The notes: generated by a model not told the origin, from the sequence alone. A DNA stretch of 41,441 bases from Candidatus Sungbacteria bacterium RIFCSPLOWO2_01_FULL_47_32 (GCA_001820685.1 MHQP01000007.1:2114-43554); one strand, 5' to 3'. Shown: positions 14,475 through 22,553, counted from the stretch's first letter. Translations and numbers: made by a program.

Positions 14475-14512
14475 CGTACCCGACCACCAAGAACTATGTG
14501 GAAGGGTATAGC
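14475..14512 (-). promoter_or_regulatory. Leader RNA motif, copy A
   Basis: Minus strand CTATACCC...GGTCGGGTACGAG. Outer stem UACCC / GGGUA, internal loop UU/UC, inner stem CCAC / GUGG with a ten-base loop. About 60-95 nt after the predicted transcription start. Both copies are followed by AATGCTT within a few bases. Confidence 0.55.
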
Positions 14513-14543
14513 TCTTTTTATGTTCTATGTTAGATAACTCCTT

Positions 14544-14570
14544 TTAGCAGTCGAATGTTACGAGTGCCAA
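14544..14570 (-). promoter_or_regulatory. CIRCE operator (HrcA binding site)
   Basis: Inverted repeat TTGGCACTC-N9-GACTGCTAA on the minus strand, 16 of 18 positions identical to the CIRCE consensus TTAGCACTC-N9-GAGTGCTAA and with the exact nine-base spacer. It overlaps the predicted transcription start, so bound HrcA would repress groES-groEL until heat shock. hrcA itself is not in the window. Confidence 0.85.
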
Positions 14571-14575
14571 ACTCA

Positions 14576-14604
14576 AATATAGGGCATAGAGAAAACAGAG
14601 TCAA
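14576..14604 (-). promoter_or_regulatory. groES-groEL promoter
   Basis: Minus strand TTGACT (14599-14604), 17-base spacer, TATATT (14576-14581), immediately upstream of CIRCE. Confidence 0.8.
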
Positions 14605-14618
14605 TACTCTCTCATGCC

Positions 14619-14647
14619 TTGACAGTAGGTCATAAAAAATGTTAAAC
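14619..14647 (+). promoter_or_regulatory. Promoter of the 14682 gene
   Basis: TTGACA (14619-14624) with 17 bases to TTAAAC (14642-14647). The -10 is weak. Confidence 0.5.
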
Positions 14648-14681
14648 TTTACACGGCACAATACCTATCCGGAGGTTCCCC

Positions 14682-14957
14682 TTGCAAAATATGGAACCGA
14701 CATATACAGGAACGTGTCCGCTCTGCGGAGCTGGAATGAGTTTGGAGAAAAAAGAAGGGGCTTCTGCTAGCGCAAACAATCCATCGGACTTTCGTCTCAA
14801 ACAACACGTTCGACAAGTATTTATGTACGTCCGCAACGGAGAGGAGAGCAAAATAAGGTATCCTCTGGGTGCTATTTCGTGTCTTTGGTCTGGGAATGAA
14901 CCGAGTTCGGTTACACCGACATTCGAAATAGATGGGAAGAGCAGTCTCTTAGTTTAA
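14682..14957 (+). CDS. Small CxxC-containing hypothetical protein
   Basis: A 91-residue protein with a CPLCG knuckle near residue 12 and a lone later Cys (AISC), so a full zinc site is not evident within one chain. The middle is basic (FRLKQHVRQVFMYVRNGE). A TTG start at 14682 is chosen because GGAGG stands exactly six bases before it; the ATG at 14691 would have a 15-base spacing. Divergent from groES, with a strong terminator directly after the stop. Confidence 0.6.
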   Translation: MQNMEPTYTGTCPLCGAGMSLEKKEGASASANNPSDFRLKQHVRQVFMYVRNGEESKIRYPLGAISCLWSGNEPSSVTPTFEIDGKSSLLV

Positions 14958-14959
14958 TA

Positions 14960-14988
14960 GGAGAGTTTTCTCTCCTTTTTTATTTTTT
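14960..14988 (+). terminator. Intrinsic terminator
   Basis: GGAGAG TTTT CTCTCC, then TTTTTTATTTTTT, two bases after the stop codon. Confidence 0.9.
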
Positions 14989-15065
14989 AAAGTGAATTGC
15001 AAAAAACCGAAAAATAGGCTACAAGTGATATAGCTTTTTCTTTGACAAACACGTGATAAACCGAT

Positions 15066-15926
15066 ATGGGAACGCGAGAAGAGTGGCGTGATAAGCTCAT
15101 CAGCCGAAGAGAAAGATATCTCAAGCTTCTGAAAAAGACGGAACGAATGCTGAAAAAAATCGGACTTTCCGACCCCCTGACTGCAACCGAGCTCCGCGGG
15201 CGAGATTATTTTGTCATGGACACCCTTAAATTCCGGCTGTTAAGAAAGATCGGCCTTCGGGCAAACCATGTAAGCTATGTCGGATTTCTTTTTGTTATTG
15301 CGTTCAACGTCCTCATCACAACAGGATACTTCAAAGCCGCATTTGCCGCGGGAATATCCGCAGTGCTTACCGACTTTATTGACGGCCCGATGGCGCGCTG
15401 GAAGAATCCAGAAACAGGGCGAGACGATGTAACCGGGCTTGGAACGCTTCTGGACCATACGCGCGATTATTCTTTTGCGCTTTCATTCGGATGGAATGCT
15501 TTCTTTAAGTTCGGGTACACGACCTCGTTTGAGATGCTCCTTGCCGTTTGTGTTTCTCTCTCTTACCTCATGGTCCTTGTCGCGATCTTCGTCAAGTATC
15601 AGCTCTACGCGATACCAATGTTCACGTCATTCAAAGGAAAGATGAATGGAGCATATGTTCGGGACCTGTATCGCCGTTTTTCCGAGTTTTCGCTCCTTGA
15701 GCTTCAGACATCATTTTATGGGAGAGTGCAGTTTGCTCTTCTTGCTTGCGGCGTCATTATGCTTTTCTCCGGAAAATTTTTTGGCGTCCAATTCCTACGA
15801 GAGCTTTCGTATATGTTCCTTTCCGGAGAAATCGTCATTGGCCTGCGAAACCTTCTCGAAGAATATATCCGGGATGGCGATGCGGAGCTAGGCGAAGAAA
15901 GCGATAGTGAGGAAGAAGAGGGATGA
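15066..15926 (+). CDS. CDP-alcohol phosphatidyltransferase, large form
   Basis: A 286-residue integral membrane enzyme that transfers a phosphatidyl or related group from a CDP-alcohol. The catalytic motif is complete: DFIDGPMARW...GLGTLLDHTRD (about residues 103-135), matching D-x2-D-G-x2-A-R-x(n)-G-x3-D-x3-D, but the gap before the Gly is several residues longer than usual. About six membrane segments, an amphipathic N-terminus with RERYLKLLKKTERML, and an acidic tail (EESDSEEEEG). It overlaps the next gene of the same family by four bases, so the pair is translationally coupled. Substrate not assignable. A TTGACA-17-TATGGG sequence overlaps the ATG. Confidence 0.88.
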   Translation: MGTREEWRDKLISRRERYLKLLKKTERMLKKIGLSDPLTATELRGRDYFVMDTLKFRLLRKIGLRANHVSYVGFLFVIAFNVLITTGYFKAAFAAGISAVLTDFIDGPMARWKNPETGRDDVTGLGTLLDHTRDYSFALSFGWNAFFKFGYTTSFEMLLAVCVSLSYLMVLVAIFVKYQLYAIPMFTSFKGKMNGAYVRDLYRRFSEFSLLELQTSFYGRVQFALLACGVIMLFSGKFFGVQFLRELSYMFLSGEIVIGLRNLLEEYIRDGDAELGEESDSEEEEG

Positions 15927-16447
15927 AATTTATTCCGAACGCTATTACTCTTTCCAGAATGGTGCTCCTCTATCCGGTGTATTATTTCTTTGCGTCCGGA
16001 CGCATAAACCAAGCTTTTTTCTTTCTTCTTTTGCTTCTTTCAACCGATTGGCTCGACGGATATGCGGCACGAAAACTCAATGCCGTTAGCGCGTTCGGCG
16101 CAATGCTTGACCCGTTTGCCGATAAAGTTATATACCTCTCGCTTCTCTGGCTTTTGAGCGGTAGTTTCGCGCTATTTTGGGCGTTTGTTCTAACAGCACC
16201 CGTTGAAACGCTCCTCATGCTGATACGCGTCTTGCCGCTTAAAAACAGAAGTATTCCGGCAACAGAAATCGGTAAGATAAAAATGGTGTTGCAGTCTGCG
16301 GCACTCGCCTTCATGTTCCTTGGCCTTGTCGCTCGTGATCCGCTCTTTTCCGCCGAGGGGATATTTCTTGCCTACCTCTCTGTCCCCCTTTCATGGTTGA
16401 GTTTGAGGTCGCACTTCGTAAAAAATGAAAAACCGTCCTGCTGTTAG
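15923..16447 (+). CDS. pgsA: CDP-diacylglycerol-glycerol-3-phosphate phosphatidyltransferase-like protein
   Basis: A 174-residue membrane protein of the same family, with MKFIPNAITLSRMVLLYPVY typical of PgsA and the motif STDWLDGYAARKLN...FGAMLDPFADK (about residues 41-68) with all Asp residues. It likely makes phosphatidylglycerol phosphate, the first step to phosphatidylglycerol. It starts in the ATGA overlap with the preceding gene. The last residues and TAG stop lie in the terminator hairpin. The exact acceptor alcohol is inferred from similarity. Confidence 0.88.
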   Translation: MKFIPNAITLSRMVLLYPVYYFFASGRINQAFFFLLLLLSTDWLDGYAARKLNAVSAFGAMLDPFADKVIYLSLLWLLSGSFALFWAFVLTAPVETLLMLIRVLPLKNRSIPATEIGKIKMVLQSAALAFMFLGLVARDPLFSAEGIFLAYLSVPLSWLSLRSHFVKNEKPSCC

Positions 16448-16464
16448 CGAGGCGGTATTTTTTT
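16432..16464 (+). terminator. Intrinsic terminator with the pgsA stop in its loop
   Basis: Arms ACCGTCC / GAGGCGGT, then ATTTTTTT. TAG at 16445-16447 lies in the loop. Confidence 0.75.
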
Positions 16465-16472
16465 ATCTCAAT

Positions 16473-16503
16473 AAAAAAGGCCCGCCAGCTGTCTGACGGG
16501 GGC
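16473..16503 (-). terminator. Intrinsic terminator of the 16533 gene
   Basis: Minus strand GCCCCCG...GGCGGGC followed by CTTTTTTATTG. Confidence 0.75.
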
Positions 16504-16532
16504 AGTGGGATGCCAGCCTTGTTACCTGATAC

Positions 16533-16979
16533 CTAGAGAGTCCATTCCTTCGGGAGTGGCTCCGGAAGTCTGAAGACTACTCCGGTTCGCCCTTGAGGGT
16601 TAAAGATGGCTTCCCACTGCCACTCGGCGAGAGCGGGGGCCACCTTCTCCTGGTCCACCTGACGAACCAGAAGACTGTTTGCTCCTGGCAAGAAGCGTCC
16701 AATCAACCGAACGTTCCTTGGGTGTTTGATGCTGTGCCCCAGGGTCGTGGTGACCCCTTTGAGGGCGACCTCGAAGGGAATCTTGATCCTGACGTCTTGG
16801 TGGCAAGGGTAACCGAACAGCTTCTCGCCGAGTAAGAACGGCGTCACCGTGAGTTCCACGATGAACGGCTTGGCCCAGTGCTCGTGAGATTGGACTTCTT
16901 CCGCTACCAAGCGGAAAGGTCCTGGTGCATCTTGGATGGAAAAGTAGACAGTCTCCTCGAACTTGTACCTGCGTGCCAT
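16533..16979 (-). CDS. Hypothetical protein with atypical codon usage
   Basis: A 148-residue soluble protein, MARRYKFEETVYFSIQ..., predicted beta-rich, with no recognised family. AGGAGG lies five bases before the ATG. Codons end mostly in C or G (runs such as GTC ACC ACG ACC CTG), unlike the A/T-ending codons of neighbouring genes, which suggests transfer or unusually high expression. It has a perfect consensus promoter, a 110-nt leader with three hairpins and its own terminator. No mobility gene is nearby. Confidence 0.7.
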   Translation of the reverse strand: MARRYKFEETVYFSIQDAPGPFRLVAEEVQSHEHWAKPFIVELTVTPFLLGEKLFGYPCHQDVRIKIPFEVALKGVTTTLGHSIKHPRNVRLIGRFLPGANSLLVRQVDQEKVAPALAEWQWEAIFNPQGRTGVVFRLPEPLPKEWTL

Positions 16980-17093
16980 AACGGCCTCCTGTTTCTGTTT
17001 TTGTCTGTTTTAGCCCAGACAGCGGCTCTTACTGGGGGCATAACGCCCCAAGCGACCTGCCTGTATGGCAGGAATTTTGGCGTTTAAACGCCT
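16980..17093 (-). promoter_or_regulatory. Structured 5' leader of the 16533 gene
   Basis: Three successive elements on the minus strand: the palindrome GGCGTTTAAACGCC (17079-17092), a CCTGCC / GGCAGG hairpin (about 17056-17073) and a GGGGCGTTATGCCCC hairpin (about 17034-17050). The remainder up to the ribosome site is unstructured and A/C-rich. Could stabilise the mRNA or respond to a signal. Confidence 0.55.
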
Positions 17094-17099
17094 GTTTAT

Positions 17100-17128
17100 A
17101 TTATACCAATAAACTTAACAAATGTCAA
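17100..17128 (-). promoter_or_regulatory. Perfect consensus promoter of the 16533 gene
   Basis: TTGACA (17123-17128), 17-base spacer, TATAAT (17100-17105) on the minus strand. Confidence 0.9.
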
Positions 17129-17160
17129 TGTTTTTATAAAAACACTTTCATTCATCTCTG

Positions 17161-17198
17161 AAAAAAATAAAACACCGTCCGGCTAAAAGTGGGACGGT
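17161..17198 (-). terminator. Intrinsic terminator of dut
   Basis: Arms ACCGTCC / GGACGGT with T runs on both sides; the run on the minus strand (GTTTTATTTTTTT) follows dut. Confidence 0.75.
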
Positions 17199-17208
17199 TT
17201 TTTGCTTC

Positions 17209-17787
17209 TTATGAAATTCCCGTTGACCCGAATCCGCCCGAGCCGCGAGGAGTTTTCCCGAGATCTTCGGGGCTGAAAACTTCCATTAGTTCGGGAATGA
17301 GCGCCTCCTGAAAAATTATCTGGGCGATGCGCATTCCGCGGAAAAGGTCAAAGGCATGATTGTTCCTATTATAGACAAGAACTCCCGCTTCGCCTCTGTA
17401 GTCGGGGTCAACAGTTCCGGGAGCGTTCGTTACGGTAAGACCGTATTTTGTAGCAAGGCCGCTTCTGGGAGCAACCCAGTAAAACATCGGAAAATCCATT
17501 TTGGTGATGAATCCGATTCCGACCAAAACCGATTCTTCCGGCTCCATACGATAGAGAAGCTCGGGCGGCTCTTTTGTAACGACATGGCGGGCGACAAGCG
17601 GATCCTCGGGCCATTTTATGAAATCAAATAGTGTTTTCCGGAGAGCAGGATTGTCCTTATCCATTTCAGATGAAGAAAGCACGGAACGGATGCGGACGTC
17701 GTACCCAACAGCGCCTTCGGTTTTGCGCTCCGGCACAAACCCGCCGGGCAGAACAAAGACGCCAACCCGTGGAGCTTTCTTTTTCAT
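17209..17787 (-). CDS. dut: dUTP pyrophosphatase
   Basis: A 192-residue trimeric-type dUTPase, which turns dUTP into dUMP and keeps uracil out of DNA. Seen motifs: GAVGYDVRI (motif 1), APRSGLATKYGL (motif 2), NAPGTVDPDYRGE with the catalytic Asp (motif 3), FRGMRIAQIIF (motif 4) and RGSGGFGSTG (motif 5, C-terminal). About 40 residues longer than the standard enzyme because of an insertion after motif 1 (residues about 37-80), also reminiscent of dCTP deaminase relatives. Monocistronic. Confidence 0.93.
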   Translation of the reverse strand: MKKKAPRVGVFVLPGGFVPERKTEGAVGYDVRIRSVLSSSEMDKDNPALRKTLFDFIKWPEDPLVARHVVTKEPPELLYRMEPEESVLVGIGFITKMDFPMFYWVAPRSGLATKYGLTVTNAPGTVDPDYRGEAGVLVYNRNNHAFDLFRGMRIAQIIFQEALIPELMEVFSPEDLGKTPRGSGGFGSTGIS

Positions 17788-17862
17788 GCTTTCTCCGTAA
17801 GAATTTTTAAAAAACTGTTGCCCTCACCCTAGCATGAGAAATACGGCAAGACAACACTTCCA

Positions 17863-17889
17863 ATAAATAATCCCGCACAGATGCGGGAT
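17863..17889 (-). terminator. Intrinsic terminator
   Basis: Arms ATCCCGCA / TGCGGGAT, loop TCTG, then TATTTATT on the minus strand. Confidence 0.8.
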
Positions 17890-17892
17890 AAA

Positions 17893-18477
17893 TTAGAGGT
17901 ACTGGCCCACATTCGAATGTTTCGTGAGCTTTTTAATAAGAAGATGGACCGAAAACAAGGCGTTGGCGTATTTCGCAATAAGCTCTTTCCGCTCTTCATC
18001 GCGGATGTCGAGCTTTGCTTCAAGCCCATTCTCAACGCTTCCTGAACCGTTTTCAGCAAGAGCCTCGCTCGTCTTTTGTTTCAAGAATTCGTAGATATTC
18101 TTCAGATCATCTCCAAAGGAAGAGTGCGATGTTCCATGGAACACGTGCTGGATGATATGCTCGACGTTGCGCACCGCGAATACGGAGTTAATGTGTTCGC
18201 GGTCAAGCTCCCCCGAGCGAGGCTGGATGACGTATTCCGGAGGGAAGCCGTTCATAACCTCGAACGTATCCTCAACAAGAGTTTTCGGGTCTTCGGTCGT
18301 CTCAAGGAAGCTGAGAAAGCGTTTCGGTTTTCCGCCGTAAAGCTGGGTTGTAAGACCCAACACATACTTTTTCCTATCGTCGGCCGGGATTGGAGCAAAT
18401 TTTTCCTCGCTCAAATTGAATGCTTCACAGATAACACCGTCAATGAACTCGTCAAGCGGAAGAACGCGCGGGGCCAT
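17893..18477 (-). CDS. Hypothetical protein
   Basis: A 194-residue soluble, mostly helical protein from ATG 18477 (MAPRVLPLDEFIDGVICEAF). It contains NVEHIIQHVFHGTSHSSFGDDLKNIYEFLKQKT near the middle and a charged helix DEERKELIAKYANALFSVHLLIKKL near the end. AGGAG lies nine bases upstream; the longer reading to 18540 lacks such a site. No family recognised. It follows the interrupted gene 18573-19310 with a 95-base gap and may share its transcript. Confidence 0.6.
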   Translation of the reverse strand: MAPRVLPLDEFIDGVICEAFNLSEEKFAPIPADDRKKYVLGLTTQLYGGKPKRFLSFLETTEDPKTLVEDTFEVMNGFPPEYVIQPRSGELDREHINSVFAVRNVEHIIQHVFHGTSHSSFGDDLKNIYEFLKQKTSEALAENGSGSVENGLEAKLDIRDEERKELIAKYANALFSVHLLIKKLTKHSNVGQYL

Positions 18478-18572
18478 GAGCCTTTTCTCCTGTTGTGCAA
18501 GTACTGATTTTATAAGTAGCAGATTCGAATTATTTTTCAAGCGTCACAAAGAAAAGCCGCATGGATCGAGAA

Positions 18573-19310
18573 TCAATCATGTGCATCTTTCTCAAATGCC
18601 AAGCGAAGGCGCTCTGCAGAAAAAGAATGCTGATCTTCTTCGCGAATACCCTTAAGTGCTCTTTTGAGGACATCGCGCGTATGCGCAAACCGAGCCGGTT
18701 TTGAAAATTTTTTTTCACTTTCTTTGCTAAGTTCAAAAACATCACTAATTCGCCGAAGAACGTCCTCTGAACCTTTGTTTCTCGGGTTTGCTTCGCGCAT
18801 GTACGGCTCAACATCAACAAGATAGATTTGATCTTTTGTTTCCTTGTCTTTGTGGCCAAACACGAACTGGTCATCGTGGAAATCCCACCAATAATCTCCG
18901 CCTGTGCGGTACCTATCCGCATAATATCGCACCATACTCGCATAAAATGTATCAAGATCGTGTTCTGCTTCATCCTAAAATTTTTCTATTTCGGACAGTG
19001 GTTTCCCTGCAATTCTATCGACAACAGTGTACATTGCAATTCCCCCGTCCTCAAGCCTTCCGACAAAAAAGTTCATATTGGGAACGGCAATACCGTACTC
19101 TTTGTTGAGTCTCTCAAACTCACGTTTTCCTTTGTTGAAGCGTTCAATTGCCTCATCAACATCTTTTTTAAGAATTTTCTCATACCTTACCAATATGTCG
19201 GACCTGTTCTTCAACTGTTTAATTGCAAAACTAAGTTTTGAATCAGAAAGCGGCTCGCGAAACGGAGTTTCGTCGCGGTTTTTTTGATTTTCCCTAAATG
19301 CTTCGTCCAT
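18573..19310 (-). pseudogene. Possible kinase-fold protein interrupted by an in-frame amber codon
   Basis: Two frames, 18978-19310 and 18573-18974, are in the same phase and separated only by a TAG at 18975-18977. Joined, they give 245 codons with no frameshift. The first part ends in a hinge-like FFVGRLEDGGIAMYTVVDRIAGKPLSEIEKF, the second has DFHDDQFVFGHKDKE...IYLVDVEP, which recalls the catalytic loop and metal-binding Asp of aminoglycoside-kinase-like folds; this is a weak resemblance. The start, ATG 19310, overlaps the end of uvrA on the same strand by none but lies five bases past its stop. TAG is a normal stop for groEL and uvrA, so decay, suppression or a base error are the options. 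Confidence 0.6.
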
Positions 19311-19315
19311 AAGAA

Positions 19316-22153
19316 CTAGAGTACCGTTTTCAGCCAATACCCCGTATACGATTTCTTGTTTTTTGATACTTCTTCGGGCGTTCCTTCACAAACAAGCTCG
19401 CCCCCATTCCCGCCTCCTTCGGGCCCTAAATCAATAAGCCAGTCACTGTTTTTTATAACGTCAAGATTATGCTCGATAACAAGGACACTATTCCCTTTAT
19501 CAACGAGCGCCCGAAGGATTGTAAGAAGTCTGCGGATGTCGTCGAAGTGAAGCCCCGTTGTCGGCTCATCGAGAATATAAAGCGTGCGCCCTGTATCGCG
19601 CCTGGAAAGTTCAGTCGCCAGTTTTATGCGCTGGGCTTCTCCTCCCGAAAGCGTTGTTGCGGATTGCCCGAGCTTCATGTATCCAAGCCCGACGTCAAAA
19701 AGCACTTTGAGCGTTCTTTCGATGGCCGGAATATTCTTGAATACGCCAAGCCCCTCCTCAATCGTCAGGTCGAGCACTTCCGAAATATTTCGGCCGCTAA
19801 ATTCAACCGAGAGCGCTTCCCGGTTGTAGCGCTTGCCCTTGCATTCTTCGCATTCAACGTACACATCCGGTAAAAAGAACATTTCTATTTTTTTCACCCC
19901 TTGCCCCTCGCATACTTCGCACCGTCCTCCTTTCACATTAAAACTAAAGCGTCCCGGCTCAAACCCGCGGGCGCGCGATTCCGGGAGGTTCGCAAAAAGA
20001 TTGCGGATATGAGAAAAAACGCCCGTATATGTCGCGGGGTTCGAGCGAGGAGTACGCCCGATTGGAGACTGGTCAACGACGACGACTTTATCAAGATTCT
20101 CCATTCCCGTTATTTTGTCGTGCTTTCCGGGATACACATGCGCGCCGTAATAATAGGCAAGCATCGCCTTCGCGAGAATATCATTCACGAGCGAGGACTT
20201 TCCCGATCCTGAAACACCCGTCACTGATACGAATTTTCCGAGCGGAATTTTTACATCGATTTTTTTGAGATTATGTTCAGTAGCCCCTTTGATCGTTATA
20301 TACTGCTCACGTGCGGATTTTTGTTTTTCCTTCGCTTCCTTGCCCTCGCGAGCACTTTTTATTTCAAGTGTCTTTCTTCCGGAGATATATTCTCCGGTAA
20401 GCGTGTCCGAACGCAAAAGTTCTTTGGGGGTCCCCTCAAACACCACCTTCCCTCCATGTTTTCCGGCACCCGGCCCCAGATCAATAATCCAATCCGCCTC
20501 CCTCATCGTCTGCGAATCATGCTCAACAACAATGACGGTATTTCCGAGGTCGCGAAGCTCTTTTAACGTTTTAATAAGGCGCGCCTGGTCGCGCTGGTGA
20601 AGCCCGATGGACGGCTCATCAAGAATATATAAAATTCCTGTAAGCTGTGAGCCGATCTGGGTTGCAAGCCTGATCCTTTGTGCCTCTCCGCCCGAAAGCG
20701 AGGTTGATTCGCGATCAATGGTCAGGTATTCAAGCCCCACATTCATAAGAAAGTCGAGCCGCTGTGATATTTCTTTTGCAAGAGGAAGTGCTATAGCTTC
20801 ATATTTTTTGGACGACCTGACAAGATGAAGAATATCCTCCGAAAAGAATTTTTTGAGGCTTTCCACCGACAAAGAAGAAACATCGGCAATGTTTTTGTCG
20901 AGAATTCTGACCGCAAGCGCTTCCTTTTTCAGACGCCTCCCGTTACAGGCCGGGCAGACCTTTATAATCATGTACTTTTCTATTTCGGCCCGCGTGAATT
21001 CGGAATCAGTTTCCTTCCACCTCCGCTTGAGATTTGGAATAACTCCTTCAAATGCCGATTCCTCCCGCCCTCCTTCTTCTCCGTATAAAATGAGATCGAC
21101 TATTTTCTTTGAGAGCTCGGAAACCGGAGTGTTTAAAGAAAATTTATTCCGCTCGGCAAGGTCAGAGAGCATCCACCAGTACCACGACTGCCTCCCAACA
21201 CGATGCGATGCGGACGCCCAGGGGCGTATCGCTCCTTCCGCAAGCGTTAACCGTTTATTCGGAAATACGAGCTCGGGATCAACTTCAAGATTCGAGCCGA
21301 GCCCAGTGCATTCCGGGCATGCCCCGTACGGGCTGTTAAATGAAAATATTCTCGGCTCAATCTCCGGAAGGTCGACACCACACTCAACGCATGAGAATTT
21401 TTCGGAGAATATCTGATCCTGCCCGCCACCCGAAACAATAAGCTGGCTTTTACCAACCTTAAGCGCCGTTTCAACGGAATCGGCAATGCGACTCCGCTCG
21501 ATATCCGCGTTTAAAAAGAAGCGGTCAACGAGAACTTCTATGGAGTGCTTTTTCTGCTTATCAAGAACCTCTTCTTTTGTGTCCTTAATGACTGAAAGTT
21601 CTCCGTCAACACGCACGCGTAAAAAACCGGCGCGTTCAACTTCTTCAAGGATAGCGCGATGCTCCCCTTTTTTGCCGGATATGAGCGGCGCAAAGATAAT
21701 AACCTCTGTCCCCTTTTTTACCCCGCGGATGCGGTCAACAATCTGGTCCACCGTCTGCCGGCCAATGGCCTTTCCGCAGTTCGGGCAAAAAGGTTTTCCA
21801 GCGCGGGCAAATAAAATACGGAGATAATCATAAATCTCCGTAATGGTCCCGACGGTTGAACGCGGGTTTTTTGAAACCGATTTTTGATCGATAGAAATAG
21901 CGGGAGAAAGCCCTTCCATTTTTTCCACATCGGGCTTGTCTTGGATTCCCAAGAATTGCCGAGCGTAGCTTGAAAGAGATTCCACGAACCGCCGTTCCGC
22001 TTCGGCATAAATGGTATCGAACGCAAGTGAAGACTTTCCGGAGCCGGAAAGGCCGGTAATGACGACGAGCTTATTTTTCGGAATATCGATATCAATATCC
22101 TTCAAATTATGCACTCGCGCCCCGCGGATTTTGATAACATCAGTGCCTGCCAT
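19316..22153 (-). CDS. uvrA: UvrABC excinuclease subunit A
   Basis: A 945-residue UvrA, the damage-recognition ATPase of nucleotide excision repair. First Walker [14 protein letters not shown] and second [13 protein letters not shown], two ABC signatures [12 protein letters not shown] and [12 protein letters not shown], and zinc modules including CVECGVDL...CPECTG and CEVCEGQG...CEECKG. The start at 22153 ([17 protein letters not shown]) matches the family; ATGs at 22165 and 22168 just after GAGG would add four to five residues. Full length. It heads a minus-strand group with the amber-interrupted gene. Confidence 0.98.
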   Translation of the reverse strand: MAGTDVIKIRGARVHNLKDIDIDIPKNKLVVITGLSGSGKSSLAFDTIYAEAERRFVESLSSYARQFLGIQDKPDVEKMEGLSPAISIDQKSVSKNPRSTVGTITEIYDYLRILFARAGKPFCPNCGKAIGRQTVDQIVDRIRGVKKGTEVIIFAPLISGKKGEHRAILEEVERAGFLRVRVDGELSVIKDTKEEVLDKQKKHSIEVLVDRFFLNADIERSRIADSVETALKVGKSQLIVSGGGQDQIFSEKFSCVECGVDLPEIEPRIFSFNSPYGACPECTGLGSNLEVDPELVFPNKRLTLAEGAIRPWASASHRVGRQSWYWWMLSDLAERNKFSLNTPVSELSKKIVDLILYGEEGGREESAFEGVIPNLKRRWKETDSEFTRAEIEKYMIIKVCPACNGRRLKKEALAVRILDKNIADVSSLSVESLKKFFSEDILHLVRSSKKYEAIALPLAKEISQRLDFLMNVGLEYLTIDRESTSLSGGEAQRIRLATQIGSQLTGILYILDEPSIGLHQRDQARLIKTLKELRDLGNTVIVVEHDSQTMREADWIIDLGPGAGKHGGKVVFEGTPKELLRSDTLTGEYISGRKTLEIKSAREGKEAKEKQKSAREQYITIKGATEHNLKKIDVKIPLGKFVSVTGVSGSGKSSLVNDILAKAMLAYYYGAHVYPGKHDKITGMENLDKVVVVDQSPIGRTPRSNPATYTGVFSHIRNLFANLPESRARGFEPGRFSFNVKGGRCEVCEGQGVKKIEMFFLPDVYVECEECKGKRYNREALSVEFSGRNISEVLDLTIEEGLGVFKNIPAIERTLKVLFDVGLGYMKLGQSATTLSGGEAQRIKLATELSRRDTGRTLYILDEPTTGLHFDDIRRLLTILRALVDKGNSVLVIEHNLDVIKNSDWLIDLGPEGGGNGGELVCEGTPEEVSKNKKSYTGYWLKTVL

Positions 22154-22221
22154 ATAGTAAAACATCATACCTCGAAAAAAACGGGAAATCAAGTACCCGG
22201 AGGAAGTGGCCTTATCCAAAA

Positions 22222-22243
22222 GAAAAAGGCCCGAAAAGGCCTT
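22222..22243 (-). terminator. Intrinsic terminator
   Basis: Arms AAGGCC / GGCCTT followed by TTTC on the minus strand, just after the stop of the 22247 gene. Confidence 0.65.
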
Positions 22244-22246
22244 AAT

Positions 22247-22525
22247 TTATACAATACCAATCCTATGGGTTACGCTGGCCGCGCGCACGTTAGGGCGGCT
22301 ACCGAATATTTTGACCCAGCGGATTTCTTCTCCATCGGGCACCCGAATGAGGTACGTCCCTAGTGTTGAAAGGTAGTTAATAATTGAAAGACCATCACCC
22401 CCCAAATAGCGTTTAAACTCCTCATTGGAAGCATCCGGCTTCAGCATGACAATAACTGTTCCCGGGGCGAACTCGGCTTGCTCCACGCGGACACCTTTTA
22501 CAGTGCGAAAGAACGGCTCCCTCAA
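22247..22525 (-). CDS. Small protein resembling a subtilase propeptide (inhibitor I9-like)
   Basis: About 92 residues. The segment APGTVIVMLKPDASNEEFKRYLGG...LSTLGTYLIRVPDGEEIRWVKIFGSRPNVRAAS follows the beta-alpha-beta layout of subtilisin-type prodomains (VIVxLKP, a helix, a YLIRVP strand, a helix, and PNVxxAS). No protease domain follows; a terminator does. It could be a free-standing protease inhibitor or chaperone. Start is unclear: TTG 22525 is chosen because longer readings reach the promoter and the divergent uvrC start. Family placement is by eye. Confidence 0.5.
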   Translation of the reverse strand: MREPFFRTVKGVRVEQAEFAPGTVIVMLKPDASNEEFKRYLGGDGLSIINYLSTLGTYLIRVPDGEEIRWVKIFGSRPNVRAASVTHRIGIV

Positions 22526-22553
22526 AATACCATGGGAACCGCCGCAAAGCAAA

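Noticed and set aside
14367-14512. Guanidine-II (mini-ykkC) riboswitch
   Set aside because: Two tandem hairpins and an ACGA sequence recall it, but ACGA is not in a tetraloop and the stems do not fit.
15042-15070. Promoter TTGACA-17-TATGGG for the first phosphatidyltransferase gene
   Set aside because: The start codon ATG 15066 would lie inside the -10 element, so transcription would start after it. The match may be chance or the real promoter is further upstream.
18530-18973. 147-codon ORF overlapping the amber-interrupted gene in another frame
   Set aside because: The alternative frame gives Lys/Arg-rich nonsense, while the frame continuing across the TAG reads as a coherent globular protein.
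20853-21416. 187-codon plus-strand ORF opposite uvrA
   Set aside because: Shadow of uvrA; no ribosome site and low-complexity translation.
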